DNA of 64,000 bases, from contig AP017991.1 of the NCBI GenBank assembly GCA_003609755.1, positions 1,090,001 to 1,154,000 of the forward strand. The letters run 5' to 3'. How positions within the stretch are numbered: position 1 is the stretch's first letter; every line of letters starts with the position of its first letter. This document shows, piece after piece, positions 29,230-38,214 of this stretch. The translations under genes and the position numbers were made by a program. This DNA comes from Planktothrix agardhii NIES-204. Its GTDB lineage: Bacteria > Cyanobacteriota > Cyanobacteriia > Cyanobacteriales > Microcoleaceae. Under the pieces are notes generated by a model. That model did not search any database, had not been told where the DNA came from, and worked only from the letters and a program-made list of their open reading frames with translations.

Positions 29230-30294
29230 TTATTGAGTAGGTTGTTCAAGGGAAATTTCTTCAAGGAATAGGTCAACGAGGGTGGCAGTATTGACCAAAA
29301 TTTCGTGATTTTGAGGGGACAAATCGGCGGTGCGGTATCCTTTGCCTAAGAGTCGTTCTTGGGCATTAAGAATCCGTTGGGCTGCCTTGATTTCTCCCCA
29401 TTGTTGTAGCATCAAAACACAACCCGCTAGAGTACCCAAAGGGTTGGCAATGCCCTTGCCAGCAATATCTGGGGCAGTTCCATGAATGGCTTCATACATC
29501 CCCAAACCCTGGTTATTGAGACTGGCCGATCCCAATAATCCAATTGAACCTACCAACGCTCCACCAATATCACTGAGAATGTCCCCAAACATATTCCCTG
29601 CCAAAATCACATCAAATTGTTGGGGATTGAGAACCAGTTGCATGGCTAAGTTATCAACGAGCATTGGGGACACCACCACATCAGGAAAATTGGTAGCTTC
29701 CTCTTGTACCAATCGAGTCCAAGGAATCTGAGGTAGGGCATTTTCTTTGTGGGCAACGGTAAGTAAACCTCGACGTTCCTGGGCTTTTTGGAGGGCTACC
29801 TTTGCAATACGACGAATTTCCTGATCGTAATACCACATGGTGTGATAGCCGTAGGCTCCCTTTTCATCCGTACCCCGACCTGCCGAGCCAAAATAGATGC
29901 CACTGACCAATTCTCGAACGATTAAAATATCGAGAGCTTGCACTTTCTCCGGTCGCAGACTAGATGTATGCAGTAAACTTGGGCAACTGCGAATGGGTCG
30001 CAGATTAATAAAAAAGTCGAAGTGCCTCCGTAGTTCTAGAAGTCCCCCTTGACTTACTGCGCCAAAGACAATGCCATCAGACCCTTCACACTGTTGGCTA
30101 GTTTCTGGGGGAAAAGTACTACCTAATTTTTCTAAGGCCATGCCACCGAGCCAGCCATAGTTTATCGTTAAGGCAAATCCCTCAAGTTGGGCAACTTGGC
30201 GCAGAATGGTTAAGGACGCTTCGACGACTTCAGACCCAATACCTTCTCCTGGGATGGCAACGATACGATAGGATGATTTATTCAAAGATGCCAT
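29230..30294 (-). CDS. hphB: Isopropylmalate dehydrogenase-like enzyme for homotyrosine synthesis, copy 1
   Basis: 354 residues of the isocitrate/isopropylmalate dehydrogenase family (IVAIPGEGIG near the start, LDILIVRELVSGIYFG, GNMFGDILSDIGGALVGS, HGTAPDIAGKGIANP). It oxidatively decarboxylates the 3-substituted malate intermediate with NAD. It overlaps hphA by 17 nt and sits in the hph operon rather than with leucine genes. Compared with the second copy at 57010 this protein differs at nine residues, eight of them in the first 160. It has Ser21 where copy 2 and most family members have Pro (GIGPEVV), so this copy carries the less usual residue. Confidence 0.86.
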   Translation of the reverse strand: MASLNKSSYRIVAIPGEGIGSEVVEASLTILRQVAQLEGFALTINYGWLGGMALEKLGSTFPPETSQQCEGSDGIVFGAVSQGGLLELRRHFDFFINLRPIRSCPSLLHTSSLRPEKVQALDILIVRELVSGIYFGSAGRGTDEKGAYGYHTMWYYDQEIRRIAKVALQKAQERRGLLTVAHKENALPQIPWTRLVQEEATNFPDVVVSPMLVDNLAMQLVLNPQQFDVILAGNMFGDILSDIGGALVGSIGLLGSASLNNQGLGMYEAIHGTAPDIAGKGIANPLGTLAGCVLMLQQWGEIKAAQRILNAQERLLGKGYRTADLSPQNHEILVNTATLVDLFLEEISLEQPTQ

Positions 30295-31456
30295 TTTTCC
30301 ATAACTCCACCACCTCCTCGGCGGTAAAATATCGTTCTTGTTCTACAGCTAAGGTTTTGATCACAGAGCGCATTTTCTCATATTGTTCCTTGGGTTGGGG
30401 ATGATTGAGTTCTTTTTCAAATAGATAACGGAAATTGCTGGCACCACTCCATTTTCCAAAGAGAATTTCAATCGTGTTGTGGGGCAACACGGCATAACTT
30501 TTGGGATCTACTAACAACGAATTGACGTGAATGCCAGATTCATGGCGTTGTGCTTGTTGGGAGTAAGGAGCGGCGGGACGAATGCCTTTTTGTTCCATAT
30601 AATCCAGAACTGGGGCGATCGCTTCATAGTTAATGCCTTCGACTTCAATGCCAAAGCGAATTTTTAAGCCGTTTAATACCTGCTCAATGGCAACATTTCC
30701 TGAACGCTCACCAATGCCGCCAAAGGTTCCCGAAACGATGGTCGCGCCTGCCATAACTGATTGTAAGGTATTTTCTAAAGCCAAGCCTAAATCATTGTGA
30801 TAGTGTACTCCTAGATTGACCTCTGTAGTGCTTTGCAAGAGATCGTTAACCCAAATATAACTTTTTTCGGGAGTCAAAACCCCAACGGTATCAGAGAGGT
30901 AAAAGTCTTCAACATAAGGACTGAAGGTACGCAAGCACTCAACCAAAAAGTCAAAATCAGCCCTTGAGGCATCCTCGATCGCAAATTTTACCCTTAATCC
31001 TGCTCCCTGAGTTGCATAGCGTAAATGGTTAACAATTTCATCAATGGCATTTTGACGGATTCGGTTAATAATGTGGTCAGGAATATGATCATCAATGGTC
31101 TTTCCTTGAAACTCTTTCATCTGAGAGATTTCCCGATCGCGTAGAAAGAGTAAGCGATCAGAAAGCCCTTTAAAAAGTACAATCTGACTAAGATCACAGT
31201 CTTTAGCTATATCTATAAAGTCCTTTTTGATCGGGGTAGCCGCCACAATTTGATGCTTTAATCCTTGTGCTACTAAGGTTTTGACTAATTTTGTTTCGTC
31301 ATCACAAACACAGGGCATTATTTCGATCTCAGACACCCCTGTTTGGGCAATTAAATGGGCAAATTCTTGTTTCATTTCATAGGGGAAGAACAATCCAGCC
31401 TGTTGTTCCCCATCTCGTAGGGTCGTATCTGAAATTTTAATAGGAAGGGTTTGCAT
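30278..31456 (-). CDS. hphA: Isopropylmalate synthase-like (benzylmalate synthase) enzyme for homotyrosine synthesis, copy 1
   Basis: 392 residues of the DRE-TIM metallolyase family: ISDTTLRDGEQQAG near the N-terminus, the metal-binding HYHND, and GTFGGIGERSGN. It is much shorter than leucine-type LeuA (about 500 residues or more) and lacks the C-terminal regulatory domain, as in homocitrate synthases and HphA. It condenses acetyl-CoA with the 2-oxo acid of Tyr or Phe as the first chain-extension step. First gene of the hph operon, divergent from apnA. The encoded protein is identical to the copy at 58058. Confidence 0.86.
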   Translation of the reverse strand: MQTLPIKISDTTLRDGEQQAGLFFPYEMKQEFAHLIAQTGVSEIEIMPCVCDDETKLVKTLVAQGLKHQIVAATPIKKDFIDIAKDCDLSQIVLFKGLSDRLLFLRDREISQMKEFQGKTIDDHIPDHIINRIRQNAIDEIVNHLRYATQGAGLRVKFAIEDASRADFDFLVECLRTFSPYVEDFYLSDTVGVLTPEKSYIWVNDLLQSTTEVNLGVHYHNDLGLALENTLQSVMAGATIVSGTFGGIGERSGNVAIEQVLNGLKIRFGIEVEGINYEAIAPVLDYMEQKGIRPAAPYSQQAQRHESGIHVNSLLVDPKSYAVLPHNTIEILFGKWSGASNFRYLFEKELNHPQPKEQYEKMRSVIKTLAVEQERYFTAEEVVELWKNGIFE

Positions 31457-31711
31457 TTTTTCCTCTAATTCATTGAAATTGCCACAAATTCCTGCCGATA
31501 CATCGAATGGCTTACAGCATTGATGTTACTATCAATGTTGAATGTTGACAATTGAGGTTGATAAGAGTAGATTTATCTGAGGCTTTTGTTACCCCGTCAG
31601 GTAACGACTTTTTAAGCGATCGCCTTTTAACCTGGCCCCCTTTGTGTAATTATTGTTTAAGCTCCTGTGGACTTCTAGTTCATGACTTCTCTACTCTAAG
31701 GATTTTCCTCC
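31457..31711. promoter_or_regulatory. Divergent promoter region between hphA and apnA
   Basis: 255 bp drive hphA to the left and apnA to the right. The hphA-proximal 99 bp belong to the duplicated segment and contain a perfect inverted repeat at 31518-31537. The apnA-proximal part is unique and ends in an AAGG 10 bases before the apnA ATG. A shared region would let homotyrosine supply and peptide synthesis be co-regulated; that is inference. Confidence 0.55.
31518..31537. promoter_or_regulatory. Inverted repeat upstream of hphA, possible operator
   Basis: CATTGAT-GTTACT-ATCAATG: two perfect 7-bp arms with a 6-bp spacer, 62 bp upstream of the hphA ATG. The size fits a dimeric repressor or LysR-type site. 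It is preserved in the second copy. No known consensus is claimed. Confidence 0.4.
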
Positions 31712-34700
31712 ATGTTCAAGCAATCTATCCACCAGTTATTTGAAACCCAAGTTGAACGCACACCAGAAGCAGTGGCCGTCCTTTCAGAACAAGGGCAATT
31801 GACCTATGAGGAATTAAATACTAAAGCGAATCAACTAGCCCATTATTTGCGAACCCTGGGGGTTAAGTCCGAAACATTGGTGGGACTTTGTGTTGATCGC
31901 TCCCTAGAGATGATCATTGGCTTATTAGGGATTCTCAAGGCAGGGGGAGCCTATGTTCCACTAGATCCAACTTATCCCAGGGAAAGATTGACCTACATGG
32001 TGCAGGATGCTCAAATATCTGTATTGGTCACGCAAGCACAATGGTCTAACTTAATTTCCGACTATAAAGGACAGGTAGTTTGTTTAGATAGTCAATGGCC
32101 AAAAATTGCCAGTCATAGTCAGGAGAATCTGGTTAATACTGTAAATCCTGAGAATTTAGCCTATGTCATCTACACATCGGGATCAACGGGAAAACCGAAG
32201 GGGGTGATGATTGAACACCAATCCTTGGTAAATTTTACTAAACTAGCGATCAATCAATATCAGATAACCAAAAGCGATCGCCTTCTTCAATTTGCCTCTA
32301 TTAGTTTTGATGTGGCCGCAGAGGAAATCTATGTTACTCTTTGTTCTGGTGCTACCTTAATCTTACGAACTGAAGAAATGATCAGTTCTATTCCTTTATT
32401 TGTTCAAAAATCCCAAGATTGGCAAATAACTGTTTGGGACTTACCCACCGCTTACTGGCATTTATTCGTTAATGAATTAGTTAAGAGTAAAATAGCATTA
32501 CCAAACAGCTTGCGATTAGTCATTATTGGTGGAGAAAGAGTTCAACCAGAATTGGTGAGAATGTGGTTTAAAAATGTAGGAGATTTTCCTGAATTAATTA
32601 ATGCTTACGGTCCTACGGAAGGGACAATTGAGGTAAGCCTTTGTCGCCTATCACAACTGACACAAAGTCAACGCAACAGGACAGAAATTCCTATTGGAAA
32701 GAGTTTAGGAGAAAATATTTCAGTTTATGTTTTAGATGAAACCTTAAAAACCGTTCCTCCTGAAACACCAGGAGAAATTTATATCGGTGGTGCGGCGGTT
32801 GCAAGGGGTTATCTAAATCGTCCAGAATTAACCGCTCAAAAATTTATTCAAGCTCCCTTTAACCCCTTAGAAAGATTGTATAAAACAGGAGATTTAGGCA
32901 GATATTTAGCCGACGGTAATTTAGAGTATTTAGAAAGAATAGATCATCAAGTTAAAATCAACGGTTTCAGGGTTGAATTAGGGGAAATTGAAACCGTTTT
33001 ACTGCAACATCATCAAGTCGCTCAAACGGTTGTTATTGATCGAGAAGATACTCTGGGAAATAAAAGATTAGTTGCTTATCTTGTTCCCCATTCAACCGAG
33101 GAAAACCTAACCGTAACTCTGCAACAATTTCTGAACAATAAGCTTCCTGGCTATATGATTCCTGGGACTTTTGTTGTATTAAATGAGTTGCCCCTTAGTC
33201 CCAATGGAAAAATTGATCGTCAAGCTTTACCCATACCAGATTATGACGGAAACGAGCGTCAAACTCCCTTTATTGCCCCTCGTAATCAACAAGAAGAAAA
33301 ATTAGCAAAAATTTGGCATCAGGTATTTGGATTAGAAAAAATTGGGGTCAATGACAACTTTTTTCACTTGGGGGGACATTCCCTAATTGCCACACAAATT
33401 TTATCTCGAATACGGGATATTTTTGAGATTGAAGTTTCCTTTAAAAAATTGTTGGAGAATCCCACAATTGGAGATTTAAGTCAAACAATTACAGAGCAAC
33501 AGCAAGATAAAAAAACAACTAGCTTTAAAACAATCAAGCCTATTGCACGGGACGGTTATTTGCCTGTTTCTTTTGCTCAAGAAAGGGTTTATTTTATTGA
33601 ACAATTAGCCCCCTCGATCACCGCCTATCAATTTCAAGACAGTCTACGCATTAAAGGCTTTTTAGATGTATCTATTTTAGAAAAAAGTATCAGTGAAATT
33701 CTACGTCGTCATGAAATATTCCGCACCACATTTCCCTCTGTAGCGGGGAAACTGGTACAAGTCATTCATCCACCCGAACCCGTTACAATACCCATTATTG
33801 ACTTACAAAATATTTCCAAAGATAAACAGGAAGAAGAGGTTAAAAAACTGACTGAGCAGGCAATCCAAAAACCCTTTGATATTAGTCAATTACCGTTAAT
33901 ACATTGGACATTGTTAAAATTAAATGAACAAGAATGGGTGTTAATTCATGTGGAACATCACATGGTACATGATGGCTGGTCATTTAATTTATTTTTAAAG
34001 GAATTAGTCGCCCTTTATCAAGCGTTTTCTCAAGGAAAACCTTCTCCATTAAGTGAACCTTCCTTGCAGTTTGTGGATTTTGCCCATTGGCAACGAGAAT
34101 GGACGAAAACAGAGGAAGCAACAGCCCAACTCAACTATTGGCATCAAAAATTAGCGGGTAGTCCTCCTCTATTGGAATTACCCTATGATCGTCCTCGGTC
34201 AACCGAGCAAACCTATCAAGGGGGAATGGTAAGAATGGAACTCCCCTTAGATGTGTGCAAAACCCTGAGAAGCTTGGGCCGCCAAGAGGGGGTGACACTC
34301 TTTATGAGTATGTTTGCAGTCTTTGTCGCCCAAATTTATCGCTACACAGGCCAAGAAGACATTTGTGTGGGTTCTGGAGTCGCTAACCGACGGTTGCGAG
34401 AGACAGAGGGACTCATTGGCATGATTGTCAATAATATCGTGCTTCGTACTGATGTTTCGGGAAATCCCACTTTTAAACAACTGTTAGAGCAAGTACGTCA
34501 AGTTACCCTGGAAGGTTATGCAAATGAAGACTTACCTTTTGATAAAGTTGTCGAAGTGTTAAAACCCGTTCGTCATTTGAGTTATAACCCTTTATTTCAG
34601 GTGATGTTTAGTTTCCATGATGCTCAGTTGCCTGATTTGAATTTATCTGGCTTAAGTATTAAACTGAACGAAGCGGTTAGTAATAAATCGGCTAAATTCG

Positions 34701-37700
34701 ATCTAGATATTGTGGTTATTCCTCGTTCTGAGCAACGGGTTGGACGTAATTCTACCGCAGAAACCAAGGGAATTGAGACAGAAGGCATTACGATGGTTTG
34801 GGAATATAATACTGACCTCTTTGATGAATCTACTATCAACAGAATGGTCGAAGATTATCAAACCCTATTACAAGGGATTTTAGCTAATCCCAATCAAAAA
34901 CTATCTCAATATTCCCTGTTAACGGAGCAACAGAAACATCAGTTATTAGTGGAATGGAATAACACTCAAGCTGAGTATCCGAAAGTTAACGGAATCCATC
35001 AACTTTTTGAAGAACAGGTCAAGAAAACACCAGAGGCGATCGCTGTTCTATTTGAGGATAAATACCTCAGCTATCAACAATTAAACGAACAGGCAAACCA
35101 ACTTGCTCATTATCTCAAAACATTAGGAGTTAAACCTGACGACTTAGTCGGCATTTTTCTGGAACGTTCCTTAGAAATGTTCATTGGACTATTAGGAATA
35201 CTCAAAGCAGGAGGAGCCTATTTACCCCTAGATCCCACCTATCCAGAAGATAGACTGGCTTATATGGTTAATGACGCTCAAGTTTCTATTGTGGTTACTT
35301 TAGAAAAATGGGCAAATCTAAAAACTCAACAGGCACTTCAATGGGTTTGTTTAGATAGTCAAAAAGACACTATTGCTCAAGAAAGTAGCCAGAATCCTGA
35401 ACTTTTATTAAATGAAAAAAACCTTGCTTATGTTATCTATACATCAGGATCTACGGGACAACCAAAAGGGGTATTAATTGAACATCAATCTTTGATTAAC
35501 TTTACCCAAAGTGCGATAAAAAAATATGAAATAACCGCACAAGATACCGTCTTACAATTCGCTTCTATTAATTTTGATGCGGCAGCAGAAGAAATTTATC
35601 CCTGTTTAAGTTGTGGGGGAACCTTAGTTTTGAGAACAGAAGAAATGATGAAATCTGTCTCCGCATTTATACAGGAATCTGAGAAAAAAGAAGTAACAAT
35701 TTGGGATTTACCCACCGCTTACTGGCATTTATTAGTCAGTGAAATTATTCAAGAAAATCTCCGATTACCGCCATCTTTGAGACTGGTAATTCTAGGAGGT
35801 GAGCGAGTGTTACCAGAAAGGGTAAAAATGTGGCAGGAATATGTGGGACAATATCCCCAACTGGTTAATAGTTATGGCCCCACAGAATCCACCGTTGTCT
35901 CTACCCTACACTATCTAGAAGAAAGCCCTATTAGTCAACCAGAAATTCCCATCGGAAAACCCATTGATAACGTCCAAGTTTACATCTTAGATCAATACCT
36001 ACAATCGATGCCTATTGGCGTACCTGGAGAACTTCATATCGGGGGTTTAGGGATAGCAAGGGGTTATTTAAACCAACCAGAATTAACGGTTGAAAAATTT
36101 ATAGATAACCCTTTTAAAACGGGGGAAAAACTCTATAAGACAGGGGATTTAGTTCGCTATAAGTTCAACGGTAATTTGGAATTTTTAGGGCGCATTGACT
36201 CTCAAGTTAAGATTCGGGGTTTTCGCATTGAATTGACTGAAATTGAAACGGTTTTAGATCAATATTCATCCATCAAACAATCAGTGGTTATTGCCAGGGA
36301 AGATAGTCCAGGGATTAAGCGATTAGTTGCTTATCTTGTAGGAAATAAGCATGAAAACAAAATCGAAGAAATCCGCCACTATCTTAAGCAGAAATTACCG
36401 CCTTATATGGTTCCCTCTGCTTTTGTTTTCCTAGAGGAAATTCCTGTTACTCCTAATGGAAAGGTTGACCATCGTGCCTTACCGATTCCAGAAACGACTT
36501 CCTTAGAAAGTGGGTTTGCTGCCCCTAAAACCCCGATAGAAGAACGTTTGACAGCAATTTGGGCTGAGGTCTTAAGACTGGAAAAAGTCAGTATTCATGA
36601 TAACTTCTTTGAACTAGGAGGGGATTCAATTATTAGTATCCAGATGATTTCCAAAGCGAATCAAATGGGATTACAGTTAAGTCCTAAGCAGCTTTTTCAG
36701 TATCAAACTATTGCCGAATTAGCTACTGTTGTCGGAATAGATAAGCAAATAAAAGCTAATCAAGAATTGGTGACAGGAATTATCCCTTTAACGCCCATTC
36801 AACATTGGTTATTTGAGCAAGATTTACCTGATATTAATTACTTTAATCAATCAGCATTAATTGAAGTTCCAGCAACAGTAAATCCAGAACCGTTAAAGCA
36901 AGTTATACAAGCATTACTGAATCATCATGATGCTTTGCGGTTGCATTATCTTCAAGAAGATGAAAATCTAACTCAAATTAGTGATAGCACAAAAGAAGCA
37001 ATACCTTTAGAGGTAATTCATTTATCACAACTGTCTCCAAACGCCCAAAAAACAGCAATTATAGCCAAAGATGAAGAAACTCAAAGGAGTCTAAACCTAG
37101 CCACAGGAGATATTGTCAAAGTTGTTTTATTTAACTTAGGAAATGAACAACCCAGTCAATTACTTATCGTCATTCATCACTTAGCGATAGACGGAATTTC
37201 TTGGCGCATTTTACTTGAAGATTTAGCTACAGCCTATCAGCAAATTAGTCAAGGTCAAGAAATTAAATTACCGTTAAAAACCACTTCATTTCAAGATTGG
37301 TCTAACCAATTAGTCACCTATAGTCAATCTGAAAAATTGAAACAAGAAAAAGATTATTGGCTATCCCAATTAACCGAAGAAATTGTTTCCTTACCTATTG
37401 ATTATGCTTGGACAAAAGAGAGCAATCAGTTAAGCTTTGCTAAAGTCATTAACCTATCTTTGAATGAAGAAGAAACCCGTGGATTATTGCAAGATGTTCC
37501 TGGTGTTTATAATACCCAAATTAACGATGTCTTGTTAACTGCTTTACTGGAAAGTTTTAGCCAATGGACAGGAGAAAAATCTTTAATTGTTGACTTAGAA
37601 GGCCATGGGCGGGAAGATTTATTTGAAGTAATAGACTTATCTCGTACTGTTGGTTGGTTTACCACCTTATTTCCAGTGCGACTAGAAGGGAGTAAAACGG

Positions 37701-38209
37701 GACAACTTCCAGAAACCTTAAAATCAGTTAAAGAGCAACTGCGTCGTTTACCCAATCGTGGTATTGGTTATGGTGTTTTAAAGTATTTGTCTAAAGATGA
37801 AGAGGTTAAAAAAGAATTTGAGGACTTGATGAAAGCACAAGTTAGTTTCAATTATTTAGGTCAATTTGATCAGGTACTATCCGCATCAGGGGTTTTAGGA
37901 GAAGTCAAAGAATGGAAAACGGAACGAAGTCTTGTGGGAAACCGCAGTCATTTGCTAGAAATTAGTGGATTAATTCGTTCTCAAAAATTAGAAATGCAAT
38001 TTGTTTATAGTGAGAAAGTTCATCAACGAGAGACCATTGAAAAATTGGCAAATGGATTTATGATCGTCTTAAAAAGCCTAATTCTTCACTGTCAGTCATA
38101 CAAGGATAAAAGTTATACACCATCAGACTTTGCTGCTGCTCAAGTTAGCCAAGAACAGCTAGATAAGTTCCTGTCAAAAATCAATCAAAAGAAAGGTAAA
38201 ACGAGGTAG
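31712..38209 (+). CDS. apnA: Anabaenopeptin synthetase ApnA: A-PCP-C-A-PCP-E
   Basis: 2165 residues. Begins directly with an adenylation domain (YTSGSTGKPKG near 158), then PCP (NFFHLGGHS, 553), C (HHMVHDGW, 752), A (1248), PCP (FFELGGDS, 1636) and an epimerisation domain (IHHLAIDGISW, 1825). A1 reads DVEDIGAIEK (Arg-like, acidic pocket residue) and A2 DAEDIGSVVK (Lys). This matches the anabaenopeptin start: an exocyclic residue joined through a ureido bond to D-Lys; the unusual urea step is attributed to the C domain in this family. ApnA A1 is known to accept Arg and/or Tyr by strain; this code points to Arg. It is five bases upstream of apnB. AAGG precedes the ATG by 10 bases. Confidence 0.93.
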   Translation: MFKQSIHQLFETQVERTPEAVAVLSEQGQLTYEELNTKANQLAHYLRTLGVKSETLVGLCVDRSLEMIIGLLGILKAGGAYVPLDPTYPRERLTYMVQDAQISVLVTQAQWSNLISDYKGQVVCLDSQWPKIASHSQENLVNTVNPENLAYVIYTSGSTGKPKGVMIEHQSLVNFTKLAINQYQITKSDRLLQFASISFDVAAEEIYVTLCSGATLILRTEEMISSIPLFVQKSQDWQITVWDLPTAYWHLFVNELVKSKIALPNSLRLVIIGGERVQPELVRMWFKNVGDFPELINAYGPTEGTIEVSLCRLSQLTQSQRNRTEIPIGKSLGENISVYVLDETLKTVPPETPGEIYIGGAAVARGYLNRPELTAQKFIQAPFNPLERLYKTGDLGRYLADGNLEYLERIDHQVKINGFRVELGEIETVLLQHHQVAQTVVIDREDTLGNKRLVAYLVPHSTEENLTVTLQQFLNNKLPGYMIPGTFVVLNELPLSPNGKIDRQALPIPDYDGNERQTPFIAPRNQQEEKLAKIWHQVFGLEKIGVNDNFFHLGGHSLIATQILSRIRDIFEIEVSFKKLLENPTIGDLSQTITEQQQDKKTTSFKTIKPIARDGYLPVSFAQERVYFIEQLAPSITAYQFQDSLRIKGFLDVSILEKSISEILRRHEIFRTTFPSVAGKLVQVIHPPEPVTIPIIDLQNISKDKQEEEVKKLTEQAIQKPFDISQLPLIHWTLLKLNEQEWVLIHVEHHMVHDGWSFNLFLKELVALYQAFSQGKPSPLSEPSLQFVDFAHWQREWTKTEEATAQLNYWHQKLAGSPPLLELPYDRPRSTEQTYQGGMVRMELPLDVCKTLRSLGRQEGVTLFMSMFAVFVAQIYRYTGQEDICVGSGVANRRLRETEGLIGMIVNNIVLRTDVSGNPTFKQLLEQVRQVTLEGYANEDLPFDKVVEVLKPVRHLSYNPLFQVMFSFHDAQLPDLNLSGLSIKLNEAVSNKSAKFDLDIVVIPRSEQRVGRNSTAETKGIETEGITMVWEYNTDLFDESTINRMVEDYQTLLQGILANPNQKLSQYSLLTEQQKHQLLVEWNNTQAEYPKVNGIHQLFEEQVKKTPEAIAVLFEDKYLSYQQLNEQANQLAHYLKTLGVKPDDLVGIFLERSLEMFIGLLGILKAGGAYLPLDPTYPEDRLAYMVNDAQVSIVVTLEKWANLKTQQALQWVCLDSQKDTIAQESSQNPELLLNEKNLAYVIYTSGSTGQPKGVLIEHQSLINFTQSAIKKYEITAQDTVLQFASINFDAAAEEIYPCLSCGGTLVLRTEEMMKSVSAFIQESEKKEVTIWDLPTAYWHLLVSEIIQENLRLPPSLRLVILGGERVLPERVKMWQEYVGQYPQLVNSYGPTESTVVSTLHYLEESPISQPEIPIGKPIDNVQVYILDQYLQSMPIGVPGELHIGGLGIARGYLNQPELTVEKFIDNPFKTGEKLYKTGDLVRYKFNGNLEFLGRIDSQVKIRGFRIELTEIETVLDQYSSIKQSVVIAREDSPGIKRLVAYLVGNKHENKIEEIRHYLKQKLPPYMVPSAFVFLEEIPVTPNGKVDHRALPIPETTSLESGFAAPKTPIEERLTAIWAEVLRLEKVSIHDNFFELGGDSIISIQMISKANQMGLQLSPKQLFQYQTIAELATVVGIDKQIKANQELVTGIIPLTPIQHWLFEQDLPDINYFNQSALIEVPATVNPEPLKQVIQALLNHHDALRLHYLQEDENLTQISDSTKEAIPLEVIHLSQLSPNAQKTAIIAKDEETQRSLNLATGDIVKVVLFNLGNEQPSQLLIVIHHLAIDGISWRILLEDLATAYQQISQGQEIKLPLKTTSFQDWSNQLVTYSQSEKLKQEKDYWLSQLTEEIVSLPIDYAWTKESNQLSFAKVINLSLNEEETRGLLQDVPGVYNTQINDVLLTALLESFSQWTGEKSLIVDLEGHGREDLFEVIDLSRTVGWFTTLFPVRLEGSKTGQLPETLKSVKEQLRRLPNRGIGYGVLKYLSKDEEVKKEFEDLMKAQVSFNYLGQFDQVLSASGVLGEVKEWKTERSLVGNRSHLLEISGLIRSQKLEMQFVYSEKVHQRETIEKLANGFMIVLKSLILHCQSYKDKSYTPSDFAAAQVSQEQLDKFLSKINQKKGKTR

Positions 38210-38214
38210 GTTTA

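Larger units (their letters stand above)
28830..31555. repeat. Direct repeat of the hph operon, copy 1
   Basis: 2726 bp, nearly identical to 56610-59335 at a constant offset of 27780. It starts inside hphCD (GACGACGCTTTTGATTAAAG), spans hphB and hphA, and ends 99 bp upstream of the hphA start at ACAATTGA. Both copies have the same orientation. This copy has the complete hphCD, so it is probably the donor. Confidence 0.92.

Noticed and set aside
27487-31456. Reading these genes as the leucine biosynthesis operon leuA-leuB-leuCD
   Set aside because: The synthase is short and lacks the LeuA regulatory domain, the isomerase subunits are fused, and the operon lies between two homotyrosine-using synthetases. 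This fits hph and not leu.
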